Assembly (NCBI GenBank): GCA_008704415.1
Contig: VXIS01000179.1
Span: 1 to 64,000, forward strand
Source: Sphaerosporella brunnea
Lineage: Eukaryota; Ascomycota; Pezizomycetes; Pezizales; Pyronemataceae
Length of the DNA: 64,000 bases
Direction: 5' to 3'
The translations under genes were made by a program, and so were the position numbers. Of the stretch, positions 49,734-59,427 are shown piece after piece. The notes below the pieces were generated by a model. The model saw only the letters and a program-made list of their open reading frames with translations. It ran no database searches and was not told the DNA's origin. Numbering within the stretch: the first letter of the stretch is position 1; each line of letters starts with the position of its first letter.

Positions 49734-51497
49734 TGTGCGATGGCGGTAGGATCTGTGGAATCTGAGGGAAGGCTATGAGAAGAGCAGAAGCTGGCTTTTC
49801 ATATGGGTGGTCCATGGTTATGGAGGAGTTGCACGTTCCATGGCTATGGAGATGCACATGCCTCGGCTCAGTGCTTCTCAAGCCCCAAGCCCCAGGCCCT
49901 GAAGCCTTACGTTTCAGGTCCCGCACTTAACTGCTTTTGGCTGGCGCATGTTTTTGGCCGCACTGGGGTTTAAATTTTCCTCGAGGCGAGAAGTCACCAA
50001 CCCATCGACGCATAACCATCCACATCGCCAACACGCTTGAGACTTCACCAATTCATCGACCAGCAACGACTGACTGACTGACTGACTGACTGACTGACCG
50101 GTATAGCAACCTCGCCCGCTGCATTATCACTTCCTCATGATGAGACCCAACATGAAACACAGACCTGTTCTGAATTCCGTGTGGACAACTATTGTTGCAT
50201 CACCACCTTCTGATATCCTGGAACGACCATTTCGCGTTGATTCTTTGATGACTTATGAAAGCATCTTATGTCTGACAGTTTGATCGAACAGGAGGGCAGC
50301 ATTCTGGGAACCGCACATCATGTAAAGCTTTAGAAGGTCAGCCACCGCTCCTTCGATCCCACTCCCCCCACTCCCCCCACCCCCACTTCCCCGCAATATG
50401 ATGAGAAAAAGAAATGCATATCACAGACCTGTTCTGAACACGCAATGTGGATACTCTTCTTGGAGACCTTCTGATCCTTCGTTTGTCCCGTCGTTTTTAA
50501 CCGCAATTCTTTACCTGGACTCACGGCTAACATTCGGGCAGTCAGCAGCTTATAAATTACGACATCACGACGATAAACACGGTATGCCGGTGACCCTAGG
50601 AACCGGGGGGGCTCATCGGTTGAGGCTGCCCTCTCAGTTATATACGCTTACCGCTCTTTGCGAGAGGATCTCGGTGATGCGCAGCGATGATGCCTGAGTA
50701 GATCCCAGGGCTGCTGATCATCCTGTACAATGAGGCAATGTACCTGTTTGTTTGAAATGCCTCACGGCGCTGCTGTAGCGTGCGTATAGAGTAGAAAGCA
50801 ATATCAATATACAAGCAATTCCCAGAACATATCCTGCAGCAGAAGCCTGAATGCTGTGCCTCGGATAACTCGTCCCGTCAAAACCAGCTTTGGTGGCCCG
50901 TCAGGCCTCCAGAAGCCAGATCGGCCAGCACCCGATCCGATCACTGCGGCTCCTGCGCATGCATATTCTCAACGCTGCTGAAAATGCTGAAAATGCGGGG
51001 CCAGCGCCTTTTCCTTGGACCCTGGCGATGCCGTGTGTCGCCCGGGGGCACGTGAGCGTTGCGACCGACAGCTGTTGTCCAAAGCAATCGCAATCGCAAT
51101 CCAGCTACACGCAGAAGAGTATTGTATGCATTGTATGCATGCATCATCTTTGGGCCCCGCCAACCAACTAGTCGCCTGGACGATCATGTGTATCCTGCTT
51201 GGTGGGGGTTGGCTTGATCGTGTTGTGCACGGAGCTCTGGTGGGTATTAAACGGCCCGCTCTCGACAACTTTTCTACTCCTGTTTGTTTGCTTGCTTGTT
51301 TGTTCGTTCTATCTGTCCTTTGGTTTTTCACTCCTCCTCCTCCTCAACAAGCATATTAGAGAAACGGCGTCACGAATATCATTCCGCAATCGATTACACC
51401 ACCTAACTAATACTTTCTTAATACTGCCCGCTGTCTCCAAACACCACCTTACCACCTACCAACACCACTACTCGCTTCCTCCCGACCTCCGAACAAG
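49734..51497. other. intergenic, no gene seen
   Basis: It contains a GACT tetranucleotide repeat (50068-50098) and C-rich sequence at 50360-50395. No coding region is recognised. The last 200 bases are the presumed leader of the next gene. Confidence 0.55.
50068..50098 (+). repeat. GACT tetranucleotide microsatellite
   Basis: About seven and a half perfect GACT/CTGA units. Confidence 0.9.
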
Positions 51498-51843
51498 ATG
51501 TGCAACTTCGACCACACCTACTACAAGACCTGCGGCTGCACCGTCTCCCACGAGCGTGAGCAGTGCGGCTACCAAAACGACTCCTTCGGCCAGTGCATGG
51601 AGTACACCGTCATCACCGATCTCGAGCCCCAGGAGGGAGTTTGCGGACGCCGCAACTGCAAGTACAAGGCACCCGAGGTCAAGAAGCCCGAGTGGATCCT
51701 GTACGGTCTTCCTCCCGCATCCAGTGCCTATTGTCGGTAGCAATGGGTTTTGTGTGTACCGTGCTGACGGCGGATACAGGAAGAAGGATCAGACTCAGGT
51801 TGAGACCATCGAGGTCCAGGTCCAGCAGGCGGAGGTGGCTTGA
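51498..51843 (+). CDS. small Cys-rich protein of unknown function
   Basis: Exons 51498-51736 and 51780-51843 with a 43-nt intron (TGCTGAC branch site, ACAG acceptor) give 100 aa. It starts MCNFDHTYYKTCGCTVSHER and continues with Cys in EQCGYQND, GQCMEY and VCGRRNCKYK. That is about seven Cys plus His in the first 60 residues, spaced like a metal-binding or small zinc domain, and there is no signal peptide. The tail is acidic and Gln/Val-rich. Small proteins starting with a similar CNFDHTYY-type segment occur in filamentous fungi, but I know of no assigned role. The intron is at the short limit. Confidence 0.75.
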
Positions 51844-51998
51844 ATGTGCGGGGGGATAAAAACCGGCGTTTTGTTTGCGGATCGTCGGCTCGAGTTTTTG
51901 ATCGCACTCGAGTGATCGTTGTTTTCAGGGTGCTGCTGCTTCTTCGATACTAGTCCTTTTGTCTAGGGGGAGTAATGCGTTCAGCGTCTGTTTGTGTC

Positions 51999-51999
<1 letters not shown>

Positions 52000-52046
<47 letters not shown>
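52000..52046 (+). repeat. poly-T run of 47
   Basis: Uninterrupted T-run downstream of the small Cys-rich gene. Its exact length is probably unreliable. Confidence 0.9.
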
Positions 52047-52570
52047 CTCCGTTTTTCTGGGTTGGCTGCGGCCTTTGCTTCTGGTGTTCTGGGCGTGTTT
52101 GAGTCTGTATTCCCGCATCGCTGGATTTTTTGCGGAAGCGAGCAGGGTGGATTTATGAACACCCGGTGGGACAACTGTGTTTGTGGCTGGAGAATCTGTG
52201 TTGGAAAAGTTACTGATAGGTATTTCATCCGGTCATCCTCTCTACATACATGTATTTGAGTTACCGTTATCGTTTGTTGCCGATCTTTAGCTGCTCAAGT
52301 GATTTGACGGCAGACAGCAACCGTTGAGCAGTTAGATAACGCGATGCCGTGCCTCGCCTCTATGATAGCTATCCGCAACCAGCAACGCGACGGAGCGAAC
52401 ACGCGCACACGCTATGTGTGTATGCCACGAAGGGTGGGTAGAATGCATCCATCGCCTTGATTATGGCAGAGTACTCTAGAGAAGTAGAGTATTGTGTGTT
52501 CCGACAAACGTCCGGAAAAGGGGATTTCGACCTGATTTTCCGTCCCTTGGCACCCGATTTCTCGGTCCAT

Positions 52571-52864
52571 TATCGAGGTTTTGCTGCTGCGTGCTTGCTT
52601 AAAATCTGGGTCGCTAACCCTTTTTTGGAAGTGAAAGTTAAGCAAGCCCTGAGGGACGGTTCTTAATAAGAACTCCGCGAAAGCGGTGCTTGCTTAAGGA
52701 GGGCGGGCGGTGATTGGCTATGGCCGCCCGCACATTATGTCATCCAGGGTGGCTGTGCTGGTTCCGTCATAGAGAAGACTTTAAGCAAGCACAGCGGCAG
52801 CAAAACCCTTCTCACTCTACAGTGCTTACTTAAGCAAGCACCAGAACCCCCAAAACCTCGATAT
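52571..52864. repeat. complex fold-back with five copies of TTAAGCAAGC
   Basis: TATCGAGGTTTTG...GTGCTTGCTTAA (52571-52602) is inverted at 52831-52864 and partly at 52781-52808. The decamer TTAAGCAAGC occurs exactly at 52638, 52781 and 52831 and inverted at 52593 and 52688. No coding capacity. It may be nested or repeatedly duplicated terminal repeats of a non-autonomous element. Confidence 0.7.
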
Positions 52865-52877
52865 TGCAAGCGCTGAA

Positions 52878-52975
52878 CATGACGGCGAGTAAAACACCGG
52901 TGCCCCCACAATGCGCGCGGCAAGTAAAACACCGGTACCCACCATGCGCGCGGCGAGTGAAACACCCGTAACTGT
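52878..52975 (+). repeat. degenerate 35-37 nt tandem repeat, three units
   Basis: The unit contains GGCGAGTAAAACACCGGT followed by a C-rich segment and ATGCGCGC, seen three times with small changes. Confidence 0.8.
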
Positions 52976-53330
52976 GCAACGATAGCGAGCTAATTGTAGC
53001 CAATAAGATACTCAGTCCAGGCCTCGTGGACCACACTACTATCCCCTTGCCCGTCCCAATTAATGCCGCAGCTGCCAATCCATCCGCACAATAGATGTGT
53101 CGACGATCACTTTGTAATGGCAACCGCTTATTGTGCGGTCACGTAATTCTGTCCCCCCTCAGTATGTACACTAGTGGTGTCTAGCAACAAATTGCACAAC
53201 ATCAGGTAAGTATGAGTGGAGAGATCTCCCCAAATAGACTCAACAGTCAATTCGACCTATGGATGTGGATGTAATGCATTGTTCCAACCCGTCGCACCGC
53301 TCTCCTAGGCTCATCAGTTGAGCTAAACCA

Positions 53331-54235
53331 TCACCTATTGACGTTGCTTGCAGCCGGCACAGCGGGGGATCCCTGTGACTTATGGACCATGTTAAGCATT
53401 TTCTTAAGCTCATCAGAATATCCCTTCGACTTATCGAACCTCTTATACCGATTCAGACTGTTCTCCAGCGCAGCTCTATGGTGCTCGGTGACAGCAGGCA
53501 GGATTTTCATCCGTTGGTGTATCTGCTCAAGGAATAGGTAACGTATAAAGTGCTCTATGTAGATTTCCGGATGCAGGATCATATAGTTCTTCGGACATTT
53601 CACCAGCTCCAGAAGCGAGTCCAAAAGGTGCGGGATAGACGGAACGTAAAATGGCGTTGAAAAACTGAGGGAATTATCTTGCACGGTGAAAGGAACCGAA
53701 TGCCTCCGTCGGAAAGAAGGCGCGGGCGCGGGCCGCATTTCCGATTGATAGGATCAGGATGGAAACGAGATTCCACGAGGACGGTATTCCACGCAAACGG
53801 TCCAGGAACTGGAATCTTCTCGCCATCGACAGACAATCCGCATTCGTGTTCCGGCCATAGTCGGATACTGTAACAGGAGTCTCTGACGAGGGATAAACGC
53901 GGGATTTGTTGGTTTTCAGAACGGTCTTCTTCCCAGCGCCCGTCAGCGACGATCCCGCGAGCAATCGCTTGCTGCAGAGAAGAGCGAACTACAACATCAA
54001 GTGTCTGCGGAAGTTAGTGAGCCGAAAGAGATGTTAAAGGGTCCGGATCTAGGGAACCTACCATATCAGCGCAAGCATTCACTCCCATCCACCTGACCCC
54101 TTGACTCCCAGCCATCATGAAAGGATGGTCGTACCGCGCGAAAACGGCGAACGCGTAGTGAAGGGCATCATGAAGATCTTCATCAGGGATTTCGTCAGAC
54201 ATGGGTGGCATTTTCTGAGGGGGATTATGGGACAT
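53331..54235 (-). CDS. uncharacterised protein, exon structure partly unresolved
   Basis: Exon 1 is 54235-54062, starting MSHNPPQKMPPMSDEIPD. A second segment from about 54002, after TTCCGCAG, runs in frame to about 53700. The 3' part in a different frame ends at 53331 (FYVPSIPHLLDSLLELVKCP, then HPEIYIEHFIRYLFLEQIHQ). The switch around 53680-53740 has no standard-length GT-AG intron, so an unusual intron or a frameshift is present. I do not recognise the family. The C-terminal part is helical and charged. No signal peptide is seen. Confidence 0.55.
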
Positions 54236-54794
54236 AGAAAGATAGCTGTGAGTTGTGAGATGGCGAAAGTCGTGGTGAGGTAGGCAAGAGGTGAGGTCGG
54301 TAAGTGTTGCGGTTAGCGAAAGAGGGCGCGGTTGAGCCGCGTAACGCAGCGTGTCGCAGGGTTTAGGGTTCAGGGTTCACTGAGAACCGTGCGTATTGAG
54401 GGCCGTTCTTACTTAGAAAATCAAGCATCTTTCTTTCTTCTCATATCTATGACTCCTTGCACGTGTTAGTGAAGACCAAATCATAACACGAGCCCTAGAA
54501 GCACGGAGAATCCTTTCGACCGAGGACTGTTAATGGGAGTGTGCGGGGACGGGCGGAATGGCGCTATGGTAGGGGAACATTCAGCACCGACCCAACCTTT
54601 CTAGATTATCACAGAACGATTGCGCAAAGCGTGCTCACGAAGCGTTGAACTCCCGGAAGACGAAACGTTAAAATTCTCTTGTTTACTTTATCAAAGACGC
54701 CTGGTGTTGTTTCTCTTGAATTCTATCTTCTTCTATCCATTGAATCGAGTGATATCGCCTCCGCGTTACAGACAATGCGGACGGGCCGCTGGCC
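54236..54794. other. intergenic, includes telomere-like fragment
   Basis: No gene is seen. AGGGTTTAGGGTTCAGGGTT at about 54358-54377 resembles degenerate TTAGGG repeats. Confidence 0.5.
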
Positions 54795-55400
54795 TCACCT
54801 ATACATGTCGAGGACCTGAATATAGCCCTCACCATCTTTATCGAGGTCCTGCCTCGGTGTCATCTTCCACCGTGTGTCCTTGCGGACACCGGCCATTACT
54901 TTTCCACCATCAAGCCAAAAGTAGTTCAATCCAGGCTGTCGCCAGCCCCTGGTGATAGGTGATTCTTGGATTATAACTAGGTCCGCGCCCAGTTGTAATC
55001 CACTTTCCATTATAGACGTAAGAGTCCCACCACTCTTACGAACGTTGAGTTGAAGAACTTTAAGTGATGCTGACATTAAAGTTCTTCTTCAACAGTGGGG
55101 ACATCGAGCATGTCTTAATTTGTTTCCGGCATACCGATGAGGATTGCGTTAGGCTGAGTGGAGGTGCCAGTGTTGTCGCTGGGCGGGTCTTCTGCTGCGA
55201 TTTCCGGAGTCTGGGAGACACCTCTGGGTTCGGCGGTATCTGTTCTGGCCGATTCGCCTTAGCGGCCCAGCCACCACTCGGCCGGCCGGCCGAAGGGTCA
55301 GTCGGCCAGATTTTAACCGGAATACGACTCGGCAGCCGATTCAGGGTGAATACGGATCGGCCAACACACGAATACGAATCGGCCGGACGATTCAGAGATA
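54795..55400 (-). mobile_element. LINE remnant: end of ORF1 overlapping start of ORF2
   Basis: On the minus strand a frame ending at 55060 (LLKKNFNVSIT then stop) overlaps, in another frame, a frame starting at 55076 with LKVLQLNVRKSGG and LGADLVIIQESPI. The latter is the beginning of the endonuclease/exonuclease/phosphatase domain of Tad-type ORF2. The overlap of the ORF1 stop and ORF2 start is characteristic of such elements. ORF2 is cut after about 90 residues, before the reverse transcriptase. Confidence 0.75.
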
Positions 55401-55995
55401 GCATAACATAAACTGGCGTTTTCTTTTTCAAAAAATTCCCTAAATATACTTGCGCATTGGGGTACCCTCTAGATGGCGCGAAAACTTTTTGTTCATGTCT
55501 TAAGAGAAAGGGTACAGGCAGAGGTGTGACTATGGAGAATCCGCCTGCGCAGAAGAAGATGCTGCGCCGCAGCCATTTCTGGCTTGCAATATTGTTCTCT
55601 TCAACACCTACTACACAGTCGACAACTTGCGGTACAGCTTTCCCGTAGGACCATGCCACAACTGCCACAACTGCCACAACTTGGATAATTTTGAAGAGCC
55701 TGGTGAAAAGTCGCGCGAACATAGGAAGTTTTTAGCTTTCCAAAGCTCTACGGAGAAACCCGAGAAAGAGCCACAATACTCACGCAACTAGGTGAGATTA
55801 GTACGAGAAGAGCCAGTAAGCCAACGGTTTATACCTCGTTCGAGCTTGCCTATTTCCCAACTGACTTCCTCTTGGTGCTGACCGATGCGCATCGTCAGTG
55901 GGGTCGAGTACTTGAACCCTGTATCCTCGATGGGGGTCCCATCTGCGTTTCCGACCTGCACCCCCAAGCTGAATTCGTTGGGGTTGACCGCGTCG
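55401..55995. other. flank between LINE remnant and Crinkler-like gene
   Basis: An open minus-strand frame continues the ORF1-like segment to about 55722 but becomes low in similarity to anything known. No separate gene is supported. Confidence 0.4.
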
Positions 55996-58182
55996 TTAGT
56001 TTCTTCGGGCCCATTTGAGTGCCGATCCGATATCCTTGTTAATGCTCTCGACCGTAGAATTGATCAGGGTGAATGGTGGCGTTATGATTGTCTTGCCATC
56101 CCATCGGAAAGTTCCGGCAGCTTTTTTTTGGACGCTGGGTAGTTTTCCCGCTTCACGAATCCACAGAAAGCGTGCCTCCACGTCAAAAGCGTCAAGTTGT
56201 CTGGCCCAGTCGTCCCAATGTTCAAAGAAATTTAACTCCGACTTCAAGTGGTTCCCTGCAATGGTGACCTGTAGGCCAACGACAAATGCTTTCGGCTTTC
56301 CTGTTCTCGGAGCAGCACACTGGTGTACCACAATGGCGTCTACCGCCTTGTAGTTGTACGCCATTGGAATGTAAATCGTTGTACCACGTCGTTTTGAAAT
56401 GACTGGGGCTTCACCAGCAAAGGATTCATCGGTCCATCCACCATGCAATTCTTTGAAACCTTCCACAACCGCCGAGACCGGGCAACCATTCACAACGAGT
56501 GAACTGATGATGGTTTGCTCCACGAGGAACCCGAGCATGGCGGGATTTCCGCCGGAGGTTGCTAAACGGTCCATCCACGTAGCGGTCAGGAAGTCGTTGT
56601 GGTGTGAGACGCTCTTGAGGTAGGCCGCTAAAGAGCGTCGAGCCAGACCACATGTGGCAGAGCCTATCCCGTTCTCGACTTTAAAGAATCGCCAATCGAT
56701 GAGAATGGTCTCATCGATGACGGCTGACTCCGTCAAGCATGCCCGTGAGTTCTGGAGGTACCTGGAGCCTCTTAGCGCTCTTCGACAATTACAAGACAAA
56801 GGCAGGGTGGCAATACTCATGCTTCCTCTTCTCGCTCATCCTGGACCGGGCAAACTGGATGACTTGCTTAGTGACAGCTTCGATGTCCTTGGCAGCAAAA
56901 AATTTCTCATAAATGTATTTCATTGCTTGGTCGTGGTCTCCGGCCACTTCTGGTGGTAGCGTGAGAGTCAGTAGCGGACGAAGGAACAGTGGAACCCCTC
57001 CCGTAAAATCCTGAAAGGCGGCTTTATCCGCGAGGTTGAATTTAAGTGGTAGTGTCGCTCTCTCCCACCACTCCTTCATCTCGTTCTATAGATTCGTTAA
57101 GTTGGTGTATACAAGAGACTGCAACAATAACGCACCTCAGTGAGACCGCCAGACACTGTGATCGTCTTCGTGTGTGTCTGTCTGAGATCGTCGAGTATTC
57201 CGGTAATGTAATTTCCACTTGCGGAAAAAATTACATAGTGTGATCCCGACATTTCCCATATCGCGTCCCTTACTTCCCCCTTGCGGTTAGCCAACACTCC
57301 CACAGTGCCTGTTGAGGTTGTTTCGAGGTAGAATGCATTGACTTGGTCCAGAAAGAAGTAGAGTCGACACTCATTGTATTTTCGACAGAAGTTGATGATG
57401 TCGTTCATACTGGATGCCATTTCAATCGTGATGCACAGATCCGTCCGATCGGCGAAGGCCATGAGCAGGGCACTTCGGAGGGTAGTAAGGGGTTTTTCGT
57501 AAATAGCGGCGCAATCCGGAATGTATACCACTCTTTTTTCTCTATCCTGCATCAGAAGGCAAGCCATGGCCGCCATGATGTGGGACTTCCCATATCCCAT
57601 GTTTCCCCGTACGTATATCCTTCTTCCTCCATTCCTATAGTCCAGAGATTTTATCGCAATATCCAGTTCTGCGAAGCGTTCGCGGCCAAAGTAGGTAAAC
57701 GAACCATTCTGTAGTACGAATCTGTCTGTGGGCGTAGAATCAATGTAGGGAAAGGGAAGCTGGAGGATACACGACGGGTCGGAGTAGTTCTCGCGTGGGT
57801 ACACAACGCTTCTGAGCTTCTCGTGCAAAGCCTGGGCAACTAGCTGGTGTTAGCACTACTGGCTGTCACAAACTTAGTGGGACGCACTTCGTTGATCTTC
57901 ACTGAGAACCTGTTCAAGCAGTCTTAGACGTTCTTCAGCCAGTAACTTTGCAACACCGATTGGGAACTCCTTGTTAGAAGCCCAGTAAGCGTAGTCGATA
58001 GGATTTCGCTCCTCAAGAAAGGCATTTCCGTCCAGGAAGTGGCGCCGAAAAATGCCAGCAAACTCGTCAACGGCTTCTGGGCATATACGGTGGTGCACGA
58101 GGCGGCGAGCGTAGGCCAGCATATCGGCCACGTTGTATCCTTTCACGGTGTCGTAGTTGGGATTCAAGTCGTCGGTATCCAT
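55996..58182 (-). CDS. Crinkler (CRN)-type P-loop NTPase with C-terminal REase-like nuclease domain
   Basis: Exons on the minus strand, 58182-57888, 57839-57136, 57085-56817 and 56761-55996, join in phase to 677 aa. Residues 1-100 are a small helical N-terminal region. The NTPase has Walker A GNMGYGKSH (Lys183), a following VVYIPDCAA strand-loop, and Walker B RLYFFLDQVNAF (Asp263). After a helical linker (KEWWERATLPLKFNLADK) comes a C-terminal domain with IPMAYNYKAVDAIVVHQ (Asp564) and FVVGLQVTIAGNH (Gln587). This matches the restriction-endonuclease-like fold of Crinkler/CR proteins, which belong to a eukaryotic effector and conflict-protein family with transposon ancestry. No signal peptide is visible, so an intracellular role is as likely as secretion. 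No stops or frameshifts, so probably functional. The 3' acceptor of intron 3 could be 9 nt further upstream. It is flanked by LINE debris and a divergent repeat ORF. Confidence 0.85.
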
Positions 58183-58416
58183 ATTTGCTATTGCTTTGGT
58201 CGTCTTTCTCGTTTCAATTCTGGCGGCGGGGAGGGTGGTGGAGAGGGTGGTGGAGAGGGTGGTGATAGTAGTAGAGAGAGTAGTAGTGGAGGTGGTGAAA
58301 GTGGTGAACGTGTAGGTGTTGAGGCTTAGCCGAAGTGGTTGTGGTAGGATGGTGATGGGAAAACCTTCTTACGGGCTGATCTAGCTGCGTCTTATAGCTT
58401 CACTGGATATCACTCG
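58183..58416. promoter_or_regulatory. short divergent upstream region with GGTGG-type repeats
   Basis: Between the Crinkler-like gene and the divergent repeat ORF lies about 235 nt containing tandem GGTGGAGAG units at 58230-58262. A shared bidirectional promoter is inferred from position only. Confidence 0.4.
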
Positions 58417-59427
58417 GTGATATCCAGACCCACCGTTCGATTTCCCAATTCACCGACCTCCGCAAGTGACAAGATGTTTCGCCGCCTTTCTCCCGTAACT
58501 GAGCCCAACCGGGAATCCAGTGGACGACCCAATGCGGCCCCATTGAGTCAATTTCTACAGGAGCCTTCACACGCGGTCCCATTGAGCAGGATCCTCGCAT
58601 CACAAAGCCCGTTACGCCATGCACCGGTAGATGGCGGGTTACATGCCAGCGCTGCTCCACTCAGTCAGATTCTGGCATCGCCGAGCCCATTGCTGGATCG
58701 CCCGCCCGCAGCGCCGAGCCCATTTCTGGACCGCCCGCCCGCAGCGTCGAGCCCTTTGCTGCACCGCCCGCCAGCATCGCTGAGCCCATTGCTGCAGCGC
58801 TCCCAAGCATCGCTGAGCCCTTTGCTGAACCGCCAGCCAGTATCGCCGAGCTCTTTGCAGCACCACCCGCCAGCATCACTGAGTCCTTTGCTGCACCGCT
58901 TGCCACCATCGCCGAGCCCTGTGCTGCAGCGCCGCTCCACAACGCCTGTAAGGCAAAATGCTCGGAGGAGTCGTACTCCGCCCCGTCCAGCCCAGATTCC
59001 AAAGCGAGGTCCAAAGCGAAAAGCAGCTGCTGATCTAAAGGTCAACCCTGATCAGCTATACGTAAAATCGCAGAAGAGACACTGGTATACCAATCGACCC
59101 AAGGCTCAAGTATTGAGTTTCTGGCTCGAAGAAACACCACGCGTTATACGACCTGGCCCCCCGGGCGCGCCTTTCCATCCGGCGGTGCCCTGGACCGCTC
59201 CTCTCGTCTTTCCCTGGCCCCCCGGGCGCCCCTTTCCATCGCCTCAAAACTCGAGCGCGGCCTCAAAACCTGACCGCGGCCTCATAGTAGTCCCAAGCTT
59301 TCAAAGTATCTGGCATGTTATCGTGAGCGTCTCAAACAAAAACTCGGTGGTGGAAGTGTATAATAGCGTTGATAGACATAGTCAAGTTGACGCTGGCTCC
59401 CCTCTGCATATATCCTTTCAGGATTGA
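58417..59427 (+). CDS. Pro/Leu/Ser 12-residue tandem-repeat protein (gene uncertain)
   Basis: An open frame of 336 codons; the internal Met of the KMFRRLSPV segment (about 58472) may be the true start. From about residue 80 to 170 a 12-residue unit of the type SPLLxRPPAxLS is repeated some seven times, followed by a basic segment (RRSRTPPRPAQIPKRGPKRK). The last 40 residues may be read through a missed intron. A similar open frame exists on the other strand because of the periodic GC-rich repeat, so the coding strand is not certain. No signal or known domain. It is divergent from the Crinkler-like gene. Confidence 0.45.
   Translation: MISRPTVRFPNSPTSASDKMFRRLSPVTEPNRESSGRPNAAPLSQFLQEPSHAVPLSRILASQSPLRHAPVDGGLHASAAPLSQILASPSPLLDRPPAAPSPFLDRPPAASSPLLHRPPASLSPLLQRSQASLSPLLNRQPVSPSSLQHHPPASLSPLLHRLPPSPSPVLQRRSTTPVRQNARRSRTPPRPAQIPKRGPKRKAAADLKVNPDQLYVKSQKRHWYTNRPKAQVLSFWLEETPRVIRPGPPGAPFHPAVPWTAPLVFPWPPGRPFPSPQNSSAASKPDRGLIVVPSFQSIWHVIVSVSNKNSVVEVYNSVDRHSQVDAGSPLHISFQD
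58680..58935 (+). repeat. 36-nt tandem repeat array
   Basis: Seven or so degenerate 36-nt units built on GAGCCCATTGCTGGATCGCC, matching the 12-residue protein repeat. Confidence 0.8.

Larger units (their letters stand above)
51844..53330. other. intergenic dominated by repeats
   Basis: It holds a 47-T run, a repeat cluster with inverted TTAAGCAAGC decamers (52571-52864), a degenerate 35-37 nt tandem repeat (52878-52975), and a GGCTCATCAGTTGAG tRNA-like fragment near 53310. No protein gene is seen. Confidence 0.6.

Noticed and set aside
58661..59014. Minus-strand Ala/Gly/Ser repeat frame over the 36-nt array
   Set aside because: Any 36-nt GC-rich array without stops is open on both strands; the plus-strand frame is longer and includes a non-repetitive basic segment.
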